This document shows, piece after piece, positions 33,120 to 41,529 of a DNA stretch of 64,000 nucleotides. The notes beneath the pieces are model-generated. The model searched no databases, was not told the DNA's origin, and was given only the letters and a program-made list of their open reading frames with translations. The stretch covers positions 558,001 through 622,000 of the forward strand of contig NZ_FNCC01000001.1 in NCBI RefSeq assembly GCF_900100955.1. Reading direction: 5' to 3'. A program made the position numbers and the translations under genes. Position 1 is the first letter of the stretch; each line of letters opens with the position of its first letter. Source of the DNA: Lentzea fradiae. Its GTDB lineage: Bacteria > Actinomycetota > Actinomycetes > Mycobacteriales > Pseudonocardiaceae.

Positions 33120-35456
33120 GTGACGGCGGTCGGCACAGTCGCCACCACCATGCGCGTCAAGAAACGCGACGGTTCGCTGGAACCGGTCGACCTGGACAAG
33201 ATCGTGCGCGCCGTGGAGCGCTGCACGTCCGGTCTGCACGACGTCGACCCGTTGCGGGTCGCCACCAAGACGATCAGCGGCCTGTACGACGGCGCCACCA
33301 CCGAGGAGCTGGACCGGCTGTCGATCCGGACGGCGGCCTCGCTCGTCGCGGAGGAGCCCGAGTACTCCAAGCTCGCGGCGGGTCTGCTCGCCGCGTACAT
33401 CGAGAAGGAAGTGCGCCGTGAGGGCGTGCTGTCGTTCAGTCAGAGCATCGCGCTCGGTCATGCCGAGGGCCTGATCGGCGACGTCACGGCGGAGTTCGTC
33501 GCGGCCAACGCCCGCGAGCTCGACGACGCGATCGACGCGGACGGGGACCGCGGGTTCGAGTACTTCGGCCTGCGCACGGTCTACGACCGCTACCTGTTGC
33601 GCCACCCCGTGAAGCGGTCGGTGATCGAACGGCCGCAGTACTGGCTGCTGCGCGTGGCGTGCGGCCTGTCCCGCACCGCCGCCGAGGCCGTCGGCTTCTA
33701 CCGGCTGATGTCGTCGCTGGCGTACCTGCCCAGCTCACCGACGTTGTTCAACTCCGGCACGGTGCACACCCAGATGTCGTCGTGCTACCTGCTGGACTCG
33801 CCGCGCGACGAGCTGGAGTCGATCTACGACCGGTACCGGCAGATCGCGCGGCTGTCGAAGTTCGCCGGCGGCATCGGCGTGCAGTGGTCACGGGTTCGTT
33901 CGCGCGGTGCGTTGATCCGCGGCACGAACGGCCATTCCAACGGGATCGTGCCGTGGTTGCGCACGCTCGACGCGTCGGTCTCCGCGGTCAACCAGGGCGG
34001 CCGGCGCAAGGGTGCGGCGTGCGTGTACCTGGAGACGTGGCACCCGGACGTCGAGGAGTTCCTGGAGCTGCGCGACAACACCGGGGAGGACGCGCGCCGC
34101 ACGCACAACCTCAACCTGGCCAACTGGATCCCGGACGAGTTCATGCGCCGCGTCGAGGCGGACGGGGAGTGGTCGCTCATCGACCCGGACGAGGTGCCGG
34201 AGCTGACCGACCTGTGGGGTGACGAGTTCGACCGCGTCTACCGGGCCGCGGAGGAGGCGGGCCGGGTCGTCCGGACGGTGAAGGCCCGTGACCTCTACGG
34301 GCGGATGGTCCGCACGCTCGCCCAGACCGGCAACGGGTGGATGACGTTCAAGGACACGGCGAACCGCACGTGCAACCAGACGGCGTCGCCGGAGAACGTC
34401 GTGCACCTGTCGAACCTGTGCACGGAGATCCTCGAGGTGACCAGCGACGAGGAGACCGCGGTCTGCAACCTCGGCTCGGTCAACCTCGGTGCGCACGTCT
34501 CCGGTGGCGGAATGGACTGGGAACGCCTGCGCGCCACCGTCCGCACGGCCGTGGTGTTCCTCGACCGCGTGATCGACATCAACTACTACCCGACCGAGCA
34601 GGCGGCGCGGTCCAACCCGCGGTGGCGTCCGGTGGGCCTGGGCGTCATGGGGTTGCAGGACGTGTTCTTCCGGCTGCGCCTGCCGTTCGACTCGCCGGAG
34701 GCGCGGGAGCTGTCGACGCGCATCGCCGAGGAGGTCTACCTGACGGCGCTGGAGTCGTCGGCCGAGCTGGCCGCCGCGGCGGGCGCGCATCCGGCGTTCG
34801 CGGAGACCCGTGCGGCCAAGGGGGACCTCCAGCCGGACCTGTGGGGCGTCACGCCCACGCAGACCGAGCGCTGGGCCTCGCTGCGGGAACGCGTCAGCCT
34901 GCACGGGCTGCGCAACTCGCTGCTGGTGGCCATCGCGCCGACGGCGACGATCGCCTCGATCGCGGGCTGCTTCGAGTGCATCGAGCCGCAGGTGTCGAAC
35001 ACGTTCAAGCGCGAGACGTTGTCCGGCGAGTTCTTGCAGGTCAACTCGTACCTGGTGCGGGAGCTCAAGTCCCGCGGCCTGTGGACGGAGGCGGTCCGCG
35101 CCCGGCTCAAGCAGGACGACGGCTCCGCGCAGGGCCTCACCGAGCTGCCCGAGGACGTGCGCGCGTTGTTCCGCACCGCCTGGGAGCTTCCGCAGAAGGC
35201 GCTGATCGACCTCGCGGCGGCTCGCGGCCCGTACGTCGACCAGAGCCAGTCGCTGAACCTGTTCGTCGCGTCGCCGACGATCGGGAAGCTCTCGTCGATG
35301 TACCTCTACGCCTGGAAAGCCGGGCTCAAGACCACGTACTACCTGCGCTCCCGCCCGGCGACGCGCATCCAGCAGGCCACGGTCCCCGCGGTCGCGCCGA
35401 CCGAGGCCGTCGCCTGCTCCCTGGAGAACCCCGAGTCCTGCGAGGCATGCCAGTGA
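33120..35456 (+). CDS. nrdA: Class Ia ribonucleotide reductase, large subunit
   Basis: 778 residues from GTG 33120 (GAGGAGAG upstream); the frame is open back to 32889 but that part is the riboswitch. ATP-cone at residues 11-95 (MRVKKRDGSLEPVDLDKIVRAV). Catalytic features: SSCYLLDS (first redox Cys), NLCTEI with the radical Cys, CNLGSVNL, PTATIASIAGCFECIEP, and the redox tail ending CEACQ. It reduces ribonucleoside diphosphates with NrdB. The stop overlaps the nrdB start (GTGA). Expression is expected to fall when coenzyme B12 is abundant. Confidence 0.96.
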   Translation: MTAVGTVATTMRVKKRDGSLEPVDLDKIVRAVERCTSGLHDVDPLRVATKTISGLYDGATTEELDRLSIRTAASLVAEEPEYSKLAAGLLAAYIEKEVRREGVLSFSQSIALGHAEGLIGDVTAEFVAANARELDDAIDADGDRGFEYFGLRTVYDRYLLRHPVKRSVIERPQYWLLRVACGLSRTAAEAVGFYRLMSSLAYLPSSPTLFNSGTVHTQMSSCYLLDSPRDELESIYDRYRQIARLSKFAGGIGVQWSRVRSRGALIRGTNGHSNGIVPWLRTLDASVSAVNQGGRRKGAACVYLETWHPDVEEFLELRDNTGEDARRTHNLNLANWIPDEFMRRVEADGEWSLIDPDEVPELTDLWGDEFDRVYRAAEEAGRVVRTVKARDLYGRMVRTLAQTGNGWMTFKDTANRTCNQTASPENVVHLSNLCTEILEVTSDEETAVCNLGSVNLGAHVSGGGMDWERLRATVRTAVVFLDRVIDINYYPTEQAARSNPRWRPVGLGVMGLQDVFFRLRLPFDSPEARELSTRIAEEVYLTALESSAELAAAAGAHPAFAETRAAKGDLQPDLWGVTPTQTERWASLRERVSLHGLRNSLLVAIAPTATIASIAGCFECIEPQVSNTFKRETLSGEFLQVNSYLVRELKSRGLWTEAVRARLKQDDGSAQGLTELPEDVRALFRTAWELPQKALIDLAAARGPYVDQSQSLNLFVASPTIGKLSSMYLYAWKAGLKTTYYLRSRPATRIQQATVPAVAPTEAVACSLENPESCEACQ

Positions 35457-36481
35457 CCACTTTGGACAGCACCACCCGCCGCCACGCCCTGCTCGACCCC
35501 GGCATGGACCTCACGCTGCGGCCGATGCGCTACCCGTTGTTCTACGACCGGTTCCGCGACGCGATCAAGAACACCTGGACCGTCGAGGAGGTCGACCTGC
35601 ACTCCGACCTCGCCGACCTCGGCAAGCTCTCGGAGGCCGAACGGCACCTCGTCAACCGGCTCGTGGCGTTCTTCGCGACCGGGGACACGATCGTCGCGAA
35701 CAACCTGGTGCTCAACCTGTACGAGCACGTGAACGCCCCCGAGGCGCGGCTCTACCTGTCACGGCAGCTGTTCGAGGAGGCCGTGCACGTCCAGTTCTAC
35801 CTGACGCTGCTCGACACCTACCTGCCCGACGAGAACGACAGGGCGGAGGCGTTCGCCGCCGTCGAGACGATCCCGTCGATCCGCGCCAAGGCCGAGTTCT
35901 GCTACAAGTGGATCGACTCGATCTCCTCGCTCACGGAGTTGCGCACCCGTGAAGACCGGCGGTCGTTCCTGCTCAACCTGATCTGCTTCGCGGCGTGCAT
36001 CGAGGGCCTGTTCTTCTACGGCGCCTTCGCGTACGTGTACTTCCTGCGTTCGCGCGGGTTGCTGAACGGGCTCGCGTCGGGCACCAACTGGGTGTTCCGC
36101 GACGAGTCGATGCACATGGCGTTCGCCTTCGACGTGGTGGACACGGTGCGCCGCGAGGAACCCGACCTGTTCGACGACGCGTTGTACGACCAGGTGAAGG
36201 AGATGCTGCGCGAGGCGGTCGACGCCGAAGTGCAGTTCGCGGAGGACCTGCTCGGTGGCGGGGTCGCCGGGATGTCGGTGGCGGACATGCGGTCCTATTT
36301 GGAGCATGTCGCCGACCGGCGGTTGCAGGTGCTCGGCATCGAACCGGTCTACGGCTCCAAGAACCCGTTCGCGTTCATGGAGCTGCAGGACGTGCAGGAG
36401 CTGTCGAACTTCTTCGAGCGCCGGGTCTCGGCCTACCAGGTCGCGGTGAGCGGCACGGTGGCGTTCGACGAGGAGTTCTGA
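35453..36481 (+). CDS. nrdB: Class Ia ribonucleotide reductase, small (radical) subunit
   Basis: 342 residues. Ferritin-like di-iron protein: ligands in the GDTIVAN region, RQLFEEAVHVQFYLTLLD (Glu, His; Tyr of the radical in HVQFY), ECY/IRAKAEFCYKW and FRDESMHMAF. The Tyr at the radical position is present, so this is a conventional tyrosyl-radical enzyme. It partners with NrdA by the 4-nt overlap. Unlike the Streptomyces nrdABS operon, no third same-strand gene follows; a terminator hairpin and an opposite-strand AraC-type gene come next. Confidence 0.96.
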   Translation: MTTLDSTTRRHALLDPGMDLTLRPMRYPLFYDRFRDAIKNTWTVEEVDLHSDLADLGKLSEAERHLVNRLVAFFATGDTIVANNLVLNLYEHVNAPEARLYLSRQLFEEAVHVQFYLTLLDTYLPDENDRAEAFAAVETIPSIRAKAEFCYKWIDSISSLTELRTREDRRSFLLNLICFAACIEGLFFYGAFAYVYFLRSRGLLNGLASGTNWVFRDESMHMAFAFDVVDTVRREEPDLFDDALYDQVKEMLREAVDAEVQFAEDLLGGGVAGMSVADMRSYLEHVADRRLQVLGIEPVYGSKNPFAFMELQDVQELSNFFERRVSAYQVAVSGTVAFDEEF

Positions 36482-36496
36482 GCCGTGGCGTATTGG

Positions 36497-36520
36497 GGGC
36501 CGGGGCGGACGCCCCGGCCC
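36497..36520. terminator. Hairpin between nrdB and the convergent AraC-type gene
   Basis: GGGCCGGGGC / GCCCCGGCCC, 10 bp with a 4-nt loop, followed by TCCTT on the + strand. Confidence 0.65.
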
Positions 36521-36539
36521 TCCTTCGCGGTATCACCGG

Positions 36540-37493
36540 TCATCCGTTGCGCAACGCCTCCAGTGTGACGCCGCGCCGCCGCCGGACCAGCTCCCGCAAC
36601 GTGCCGGCGTTGCGGTACCCGACTCGTCCAGCGATGGCGTCCGCGCTGAGCGTGGTGGTGCGCAACAGGTGCGTCGCCTCGTCGAGCCGGATGTCCTGGA
36701 TGAAGTCGAGCGGTGACTTGCCCAGGACCGTCTGCGCGGTGCGTTGCAGGGTGCGTGTGCTGACGCCCAGGGCACGGGCGGCATGGGTGAGCGGCGGCGG
36801 GTCGGCGAGGTGCGCCCGTGCCCACCGTTCGAAGGCGGTCATCAGCGGGTCCGCCCGCGCCAGCTGGGTGGGGAGGGCGAACGCGGCCTGCGACGGCCGG
36901 TCGCCGATCAGCAGGTAGCGGGCGACCAGGTCGGCGAGGTCGAGGCTGCGCTGCCGCACGATCCACAGCGCCAGGTCGATGTGCGCGAAGGCCGCTCCGG
37001 CGGTGGTGCGGTGGTCCTCGTCGACCAGCGTCCGCGAGTCCTCCAGCTCGACGGACGGGTAGCGCTGCCGGAAGGCGGGGCCCAGCCACCAGCTCGTCGT
37101 GGCCCGCCTGCCGTCCAGCACCCCTGCCTCGGCGAGGAAGAACGCGCCGCTGCATGCCGCCGCCAACGCGGTTCCGGTGGCGGCGGCGGACGTCGCCAGG
37201 TCGAGGACCCAGGCGTGGGCGGGGTCGCGCATCGCCGCCACGACCTGCTCCGGTGTCCGGAACCCGACCGCGGGCAGGACGACGAGGTCCACATCGGACT
37301 CCAGCTCCGTGACCGGGACGGTGGTCAGGACGAGTCCGTTGCCCGTGCGGACCTCCGTTCCCGCGCCGACCACCGTCACCGAGGTGAGCTGCCCGTCGCC
37401 CGCGCTGAGCGCGTTCGCGGCGCCCAGCACGTCCATGATCGCCGCGAACCCGGAGTCGAACGTGCCGTCGATGGCCGCTACCGCGATGCGCAT
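36540..37493 (-). CDS. GlxA-family (DJ-1/PfpI + AraC) transcriptional regulator
   Basis: 317 residues from ATG 37493. N-terminal DJ-1/PfpI domain (residues 1-185) with the nucleophile-elbow ACSGAFFLAEAGVLDGRRATTSWW. C-terminal AraC DNA-binding domain with two HTHs: ARALGVSTRTLQRTAQTVLGKSPLDFIQDIRLDEA-type segment and ADAIAGRVGYRNAGTLRELVRRRRG. It is divergent from the small monooxygenase gene at 37609 and probably controls it. Position after nrdAB recalls nrdS of Streptomyces, but strand and domain type differ. Confidence 0.9.
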   Translation of the reverse strand: MRIAVAAIDGTFDSGFAAIMDVLGAANALSAGDGQLTSVTVVGAGTEVRTGNGLVLTTVPVTELESDVDLVVLPAVGFRTPEQVVAAMRDPAHAWVLDLATSAAATGTALAAACSGAFFLAEAGVLDGRRATTSWWLGPAFRQRYPSVELEDSRTLVDEDHRTTAGAAFAHIDLALWIVRQRSLDLADLVARYLLIGDRPSQAAFALPTQLARADPLMTAFERWARAHLADPPPLTHAARALGVSTRTLQRTAQTVLGKSPLDFIQDIRLDEATHLLRTTTLSADAIAGRVGYRNAGTLRELVRRRRGVTLEALRNG

Positions 37494-37498
37494 GTCGC

Positions 37499-37521
37499 AA
37501 ACGATACTCAGAACGTCGTTT
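37499..37521. promoter_or_regulatory. Inverted repeat between the GlxA-type gene and the monooxygenase gene
   Basis: AAACGA-N11-TCGTTT lies six bases before the regulator start. It is a possible autoregulatory or divergent-control site. Confidence 0.35.
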
Positions 37522-37608
37522 ACGCCACTCCTCGCAGCCCTGCCGGTCTCCTAACTTGATCAGCGAGCCGGGACACCAGGTCCGCGGCGAGCGAAAGAGG
37601 AGATCGTC

Positions 37609-37914
37609 ATGGCGCTGAAGCTCGGTGTGCTGGCCCTGCTGACCGCGGAGAAGGGCAAGGAGGCGGAGCTGGCCGCCTTCCTCAAGTCCGGCCGCGACGT
37701 CGTCGAGGACGAGCCGGGCACCAAGGTCTGGTACGGCTTCCAGGTCGACGAGTCGACGTTCGGCATCTTCGACGCCTTCGACGACGAGGAGGCACGACAG
37801 GCCCACCTCACCGGCAAGATCCCCGCCGCACTGTCCGAAGTGGCCTCCGGCCTGCTCGCCACGGCCCCGGACATCCGCGCGGTCGACGTGCTCACGTTCA
37901 AGCACACCGCCTGA
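37609..37914 (+). CDS. Antibiotic-biosynthesis monooxygenase (ABM)-fold protein
   Basis: 101 residues, ATG with AAAGAGGAG upstream. A ferredoxin-like dimeric alpha-beta barrel pattern: LGVLALLTAEKGKEAELAAFL, EPGTKVWYGFQVDESTFGIFDAF, then a short helix and IRAVDVLTFKH. Family members oxidise aromatic substrates without cofactor or degrade haem; many small ones have unknown roles. Divergent from a GlxA-type regulator, three bases from the convergent nitronate-monooxygenase-like gene. Confidence 0.8.
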   Translation: MALKLGVLALLTAEKGKEAELAAFLKSGRDVVEDEPGTKVWYGFQVDESTFGIFDAFDDEEARQAHLTGKIPAALSEVASGLLATAPDIRAVDVLTFKHTA

Positions 37915-37917
37915 GGG

Positions 37918-38898
37918 TCAGGCGCCGGGCTGCCAGGAGGCGAGCAACGACGACCGCGCCTCCTCGTACTGCGCGGCCAGCTGCTCGACCAGCTCCGCCA
38001 CCGTCGAACGGCGCCGGATGGCGCCGATGCCCTGACCGGAACCCCAGATGTCGCGCCACGCCTTGGCTTCGGTGTTCCCGCCGGAGCCGAAGTTCATGAC
38101 GGACGGGTCGGACTCGGGCAACGCGTCGGGGTCGAGTCCCGCGGCGGCGATGCTGCCGCGGAGGTAGTTGCCGTGGACGCCGGTGAACAGGTTGCTGTAG
38201 ACGATGTCGCGGGCGGTGCTGTCGACGATCATCTGCTTGTACGCGTCGGCCGTGCGCGCCTCCTCGGTGGCGAGGAACGCCGAGCCGACGTACGCGAGGT
38301 CGGCACCGGCCGCCTGCGCGGCGAGCACCGCGCGTCCGTGCGCCAGCGCCCCGGACAGCAGCAGCGGTCCGTCGAACCACTGCCGGATCTCCTGCACCAG
38401 CGCGAAAGGCGACTGCGTGCCGGCGTGGCCACCCGCTCCGGCGGCGACGGCGATGATGCCGTCGGCGCCCTTGTCGACGGCCTTGCGGGCGAACTCGTTC
38501 GTGATGACGTCGTGCAGCACGATGCCGCCGTACGAGTGCACCGCGTCGTTGATCTCGGGCCGCGCGCCCAGCGACGTGATCACGATCGGCACCTTGTGCT
38601 CGACGATGACCTGCATGTCCTGGTCGAGCCGGTCGTTCGAGCGGTGGACGATCTGGTTGACGGCGTAAGGCGCGACGAACCGGTCGGGGTGCTCGGCGCG
38701 GTACTTGTCGTTCTCCTCGTCGATCTGCTGGAGCCAGTCGGCCAGCAGCGACGCCGGACGCGCGTTGAGCGCGGGGAACGACCCGATGACGCCCGCCCGG
38801 CACTGCGCCCCGACGAGCTCGGGCCCTGAGCAGAGGAACAGCGGCGACGCCACGACCGGCACGCGGAGGTCGCCTGCGAGAGCTGGGGGCAGTGCCAT
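37918..38898 (-). CDS. Nitronate monooxygenase-like FMN oxidoreductase
   Basis: 326 residues from ATG 38898 (GAAAGGA upstream; GTG 38913 is less likely). TIM-barrel FMN enzyme: VVASPLFLCSGPELVGAQCRAG, VITSLGARPE, GIIAVAAGAGGHAG (phosphate/His region), PLLLSGALAHGRAVLAAQAAGADLAYVGSAFLAT-type FMN-phosphate motifs. It oxidises nitronates or enoyl-type substrates with O2. Divergent from a PadR gene; the large palindrome at 38958 lies between. Confidence 0.88.
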   Translation of the reverse strand: MALPPALAGDLRVPVVASPLFLCSGPELVGAQCRAGVIGSFPALNARPASLLADWLQQIDEENDKYRAEHPDRFVAPYAVNQIVHRSNDRLDQDMQVIVEHKVPIVITSLGARPEINDAVHSYGGIVLHDVITNEFARKAVDKGADGIIAVAAGAGGHAGTQSPFALVQEIRQWFDGPLLLSGALAHGRAVLAAQAAGADLAYVGSAFLATEEARTADAYKQMIVDSTARDIVYSNLFTGVHGNYLRGSIAAAGLDPDALPESDPSVMNFGSGGNTEAKAWRDIWGSGQGIGAIRRRSTVAELVEQLAAQYEEARSSLLASWQPGA

Positions 38899-38957
38899 CG
38901 GGAGTCCTTTCACGGGGAGTGCGCACCGCAGGGGTGCCTACTGGACAGTAACCAGCC

Positions 38958-38993
38958 GCGGCCGTTTATGCAACGAGTTGCACAAACGGCCGC
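38958..38993. promoter_or_regulatory. 36-bp palindrome, PadR operator candidate
   Basis: GCGGCCGTTT and AAACGGCCGC flank the inner inverted repeat TGCAAC-GA-GTTGCA. The whole 36 bp is nearly perfectly symmetric and sits between the divergent oxidoreductase and PadR starts. Confidence 0.75.
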
Positions 38994-39024
38994 GCCGCCG
39001 TGGTCGACCTCCTAGGATGAACGG

Positions 39025-39576
39025 GTGTCACTGCGGTTCGCGATCATCACCTCGTTGCTGGAGCGAGAGGCCACGGGGCTGGAGCTGACGCGCCGCTTCG
39101 ACCGCTCCTTCGGCTACTTCTGGCCCGCGTCGCACCAGCAGATCTACCGCGAGCTGCGCAGCCTGCTGGACGCCGGGCTCATCGAGGAGAAGGGCGACCC
39201 CGCCAGGCCGGGACGCGGCCAGCCGCGCGTGGTCGGCGTCACGGAGGAGGGCGTCGCGAGCCTGCGGCGGTGGATCGGCGAGCTCGACGAGCCCCGCCCC
39301 GAACGGTCCTCGCTCGCGGTCCGGATCCGTGCCGCGGCGGCGACCGGTGAGCTCGGCGGCGTCGAGGACGCGGTGAGGCGCCACCTGGCGGCGCACACCG
39401 CGACCCTGGAGACCTACCGCGAGATCGAGCGCCGCGACTTCGCCGACCGGCTGCTCGACGCCGAGGGGGAGCTGCACCACCTCGTCCTGCGGTCCGGGCT
39501 GGCGAACGAGCAGGCGTGGATCGGGTGGTGCGAAGACGCCTTGGAGCTCCTCCAACGCCTGCGCCGCTCCGAGTAG
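39025..39576 (+). CDS. PadR-family transcriptional regulator
   Basis: 183 residues from GTG 39025. PadR winged helix: AIITSLLEREATGLELTRRFDRSFGYFWPASHQQIYRELRSLLDAGLIEE (residues 5-55) with wing GRGQPRVVGVTEEG. C-terminal dimer helices follow (VRRHLAAHTATLETYREIERRDF). It probably represses the divergent oxidoreductase gene through the palindrome at 38958. PadR proteins usually respond to phenolic or drug-like ligands. Confidence 0.9.
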   Translation: MSLRFAIITSLLEREATGLELTRRFDRSFGYFWPASHQQIYRELRSLLDAGLIEEKGDPARPGRGQPRVVGVTEEGVASLRRWIGELDEPRPERSSLAVRIRAAAATGELGGVEDAVRRHLAAHTATLETYREIERRDFADRLLDAEGELHHLVLRSGLANEQAWIGWCEDALELLQRLRRSE

Positions 39577-39714
39577 ACCCGGCTCGTTGTCCGAAACCGA
39601 AAACCGGTGACCCGCGGTTGTCGGGAACGGACAACCGGTCCGGTCCCGTGCCGCGGCACCCTGGAACCAGGTGCTCCGGACTTCGGGCACGACGGTCTCA
39701 CAGGAAGGGTCGAC

Positions 39715-39912
39715 ATGAGCTCCAGCCAGGCAGGACCACACCTCGCGCCCATCGGTGACGGGCCGGTCGTGGCCGACGACGGGGCGCGCGTCGCGCTGCT
39801 GTGGGACGAACCCGCTCACGTGACCGCCGAGATCCCCTCGCCAAGGCACGACGTGGTCGAGGTCTGGGGTCATGGCTCGTTCCCGGCCAGCGACCCGCCC
39901 GCCAACTGGTAG
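39715..39912 (+). CDS. Small protein ending in the SFPASDPP motif
   Basis: 65 residues; ATG 39715 after AGGAAGG. No known fold. It ends GHGSFPASDPPANW; a terminal SFPASDPP(A/S)W segment recurs at the C-terminus of many otherwise unrelated small bacterial proteins (my recollection), which suggests a conserved docking or processing tail. The rest is acidic and Pro/Val-rich. It stands alone downstream of PadR with 138 nt between. Confidence 0.6.
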   Translation: MSSSQAGPHLAPIGDGPVVADDGARVALLWDEPAHVTAEIPSPRHDVVEVWGHGSFPASDPPANW

Positions 39913-40315
39913 CCCGCCCTACGCCGGTTCCACCCGCAGCGTCACGGTCCGGTTGAGCGCGGGATCGGCGCTCGCGTGCGGCAGGTCCGCCTGCTCTGCC
40001 GACCGCAGCACGAACGCGGCCGGTGGCTGCTCACCCGCCTCGGCGAGCACCTCGGCCGCTGCCGCCGTCGAACCGCCGGTCGCCGGGGTCGCACGGACCG
40101 TGCACCGGGAGCTGAAGTCCGTCCGGCTGGTTCGGGACGTGCTGACGGACGGTGGTCTGTCCGAACCGGACGGTCGCGGCCGAGCGGGAGGGGGATCTGG
40201 CGCTTCCGCCCGTCACGTGAGGCATGTGCCCACAAGCCGACCGGGGTCCGGACGTACACTCCGGACCCGGTCAGGACGAGAGCATCCGCCTGCCGGGTGA
40301 CATCGGGAGGCGGTA
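39913..40315. other. Intergenic region before the tandem-SUKH gene
   Basis: 403 nt. The left part holds the possible remnant on the minus strand. The right part (40200-40315) is presumably the promoter of the SUKH gene, ending in the ribosome site GGGAGGCGG before 40316. Confidence 0.45.
39919..40050 (-). pseudogene. Possible small gene or gene remnant
   Basis: A minus-strand frame ending at 39919 reads as coding-like Ala/Glu-rich sequence (VLAEAGEQPPAAFVLRSAEQ, then LNRTVTLRVEPA). The frame is open to about 40213, but the only usual start is GTG 40050 without a ribosome site. It could be the C-terminal remnant of a lost gene. Weak call. Confidence 0.25.
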
Positions 40316-41473
40316 GTGGTGCACGAGGCGGTACGTCGGCTCGCGGAGGCGACGGGGTGGACCGGACGGTCCTACGTGGACACGGACTGGAACGTCGTGC
40401 ACGCGAAGCTAGGATTCGAGCTGCCGTCCGACTACCGCGACCTGCACGCGGTCTTCCCGCCCGGCTCGTTCTGCGCGGCGGGTGTCCTGAACGGCGTGAT
40501 GGTCCAGCCGCCGTACCGGGTGGACGGGGAGCCGGACCTGCTGCACCAGTTCGAGGTCGAGGCGCAGGAGACCGAGGACTGGCGGCGGGAGCACCCGGAG
40601 GACGTGCCGGAGGGCATGGTCCCGTGGGCGCGCGGGGATCGCGAGGGGCTGTTCTGGGTGCGCCGGTCGCCCGACCCGGAGCAGTGGACCGTCGCGGTCT
40701 CCAGCGCCGGGATCTGGGGGGATGACGACGCGCCGGTGGTGGAGGAGTTCGACTGCGGTGCGGCCGAGTTCCTCCTCGGCTTCGTGACCGGCCGCCTGCA
40801 CAGCCGGGTGCTCGGACCGGTCGAGCCCGATGGCGGTGCCGCGGGGTTCCGGCCGATCGACGAGGCGGAGTGGCTCGGCTTCTGCGAGGTCAGCTCGCCG
40901 ACCCTGCGCAAGGTCTCGCTGCCCGCGCGGGACGGCGGGAACCTGGCCGAGGTGCTCGGGTGGTCCGGCACACCGAAGTGGCTGCCGGACTGGGACGTCG
41001 CGGAGAGGCTCCTCGGCCTGGCGTTGCCGGGCGACTACAAGGAGCTGCTCAGCACGGTGCCCGTCGGTGTCTACGCCGGCACGGTGCTGCTCGGACCTCC
41101 GACGCCCAAAGGCCACCAAAACGACCTGCTCGCCGAGCACCGCGCGTTCATGTCGGAGCTGAGGACCAGGGCCGACGACCTGCCGTACGCGGTCTTCCCG
41201 GAACTTCCAGGGCTGCTGCCGTGGGCCGAGTTCAGCCACCGGATGGCCGGTGAGCTGTTCTGGCTGGCGGACGAGGGTGACCCGGACTCCTGGCCGGTGG
41301 TGGTGCGCGGCGCGGACGGCAACTGGGAGGAGTTCGACGTCGGGGTGGCCGCCTTCCTGGCCGCGCTGGTGCGCGACGAGCTGCCCAGCGAGCTGGTCGC
41401 GTACAAGCCGGGTGCGCCCGCCTATCGGACGCTCCAGGACCTGCCGGGGGCACCGAGTAACACCGGCAGCTAG
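40316..41473 (+). CDS. Tandem SMI1/KNR4 (SUKH) protein
   Basis: 385 residues from GTG 40316. Two related halves. The first (residues 5-165) has LGFELPSDYRDLHAVFPPG, VPEGMVPWARGDREGLFWVRR and EQWTVAVSSAG. The second (about 205-365) has LGLALPGDYKELLSTVPVG, LPGLLPWAEFSHRMAGELFWLADEG and DSWPVVVRGADGNWEEFD. Both follow the SUKH pattern of a domain ending in an extended strand with Trp/Asp. SUKH proteins are commonly immunity or adaptor proteins; there is no neighbouring toxin. The internal duplication is clear in sequence order. Confidence 0.82.
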   Translation: MVHEAVRRLAEATGWTGRSYVDTDWNVVHAKLGFELPSDYRDLHAVFPPGSFCAAGVLNGVMVQPPYRVDGEPDLLHQFEVEAQETEDWRREHPEDVPEGMVPWARGDREGLFWVRRSPDPEQWTVAVSSAGIWGDDDAPVVEEFDCGAAEFLLGFVTGRLHSRVLGPVEPDGGAAGFRPIDEAEWLGFCEVSSPTLRKVSLPARDGGNLAEVLGWSGTPKWLPDWDVAERLLGLALPGDYKELLSTVPVGVYAGTVLLGPPTPKGHQNDLLAEHRAFMSELRTRADDLPYAVFPELPGLLPWAEFSHRMAGELFWLADEGDPDSWPVVVRGADGNWEEFDVGVAAFLAALVRDELPSELVAYKPGAPAYRTLQDLPGAPSNTGS

Positions 41474-41529
41474 AAGGGTCGCGCCGCAACGGTTGACCTT
41501 CCAGTGGCTGCAAGGTCGAGGATTCCTCC

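Noticed and set aside
36540-37493. AraC-type gene as nrdS
   Set aside because: It is on the opposite strand, separated by a terminator, and has a DJ-1/PfpI domain; divergence from the ABM gene explains it better.
40316-41473. Toxin-immunity pair around the tandem SUKH gene
   Set aside because: No polymorphic toxin or secretion-linked gene is adjacent; only the immunity-like fold is seen.
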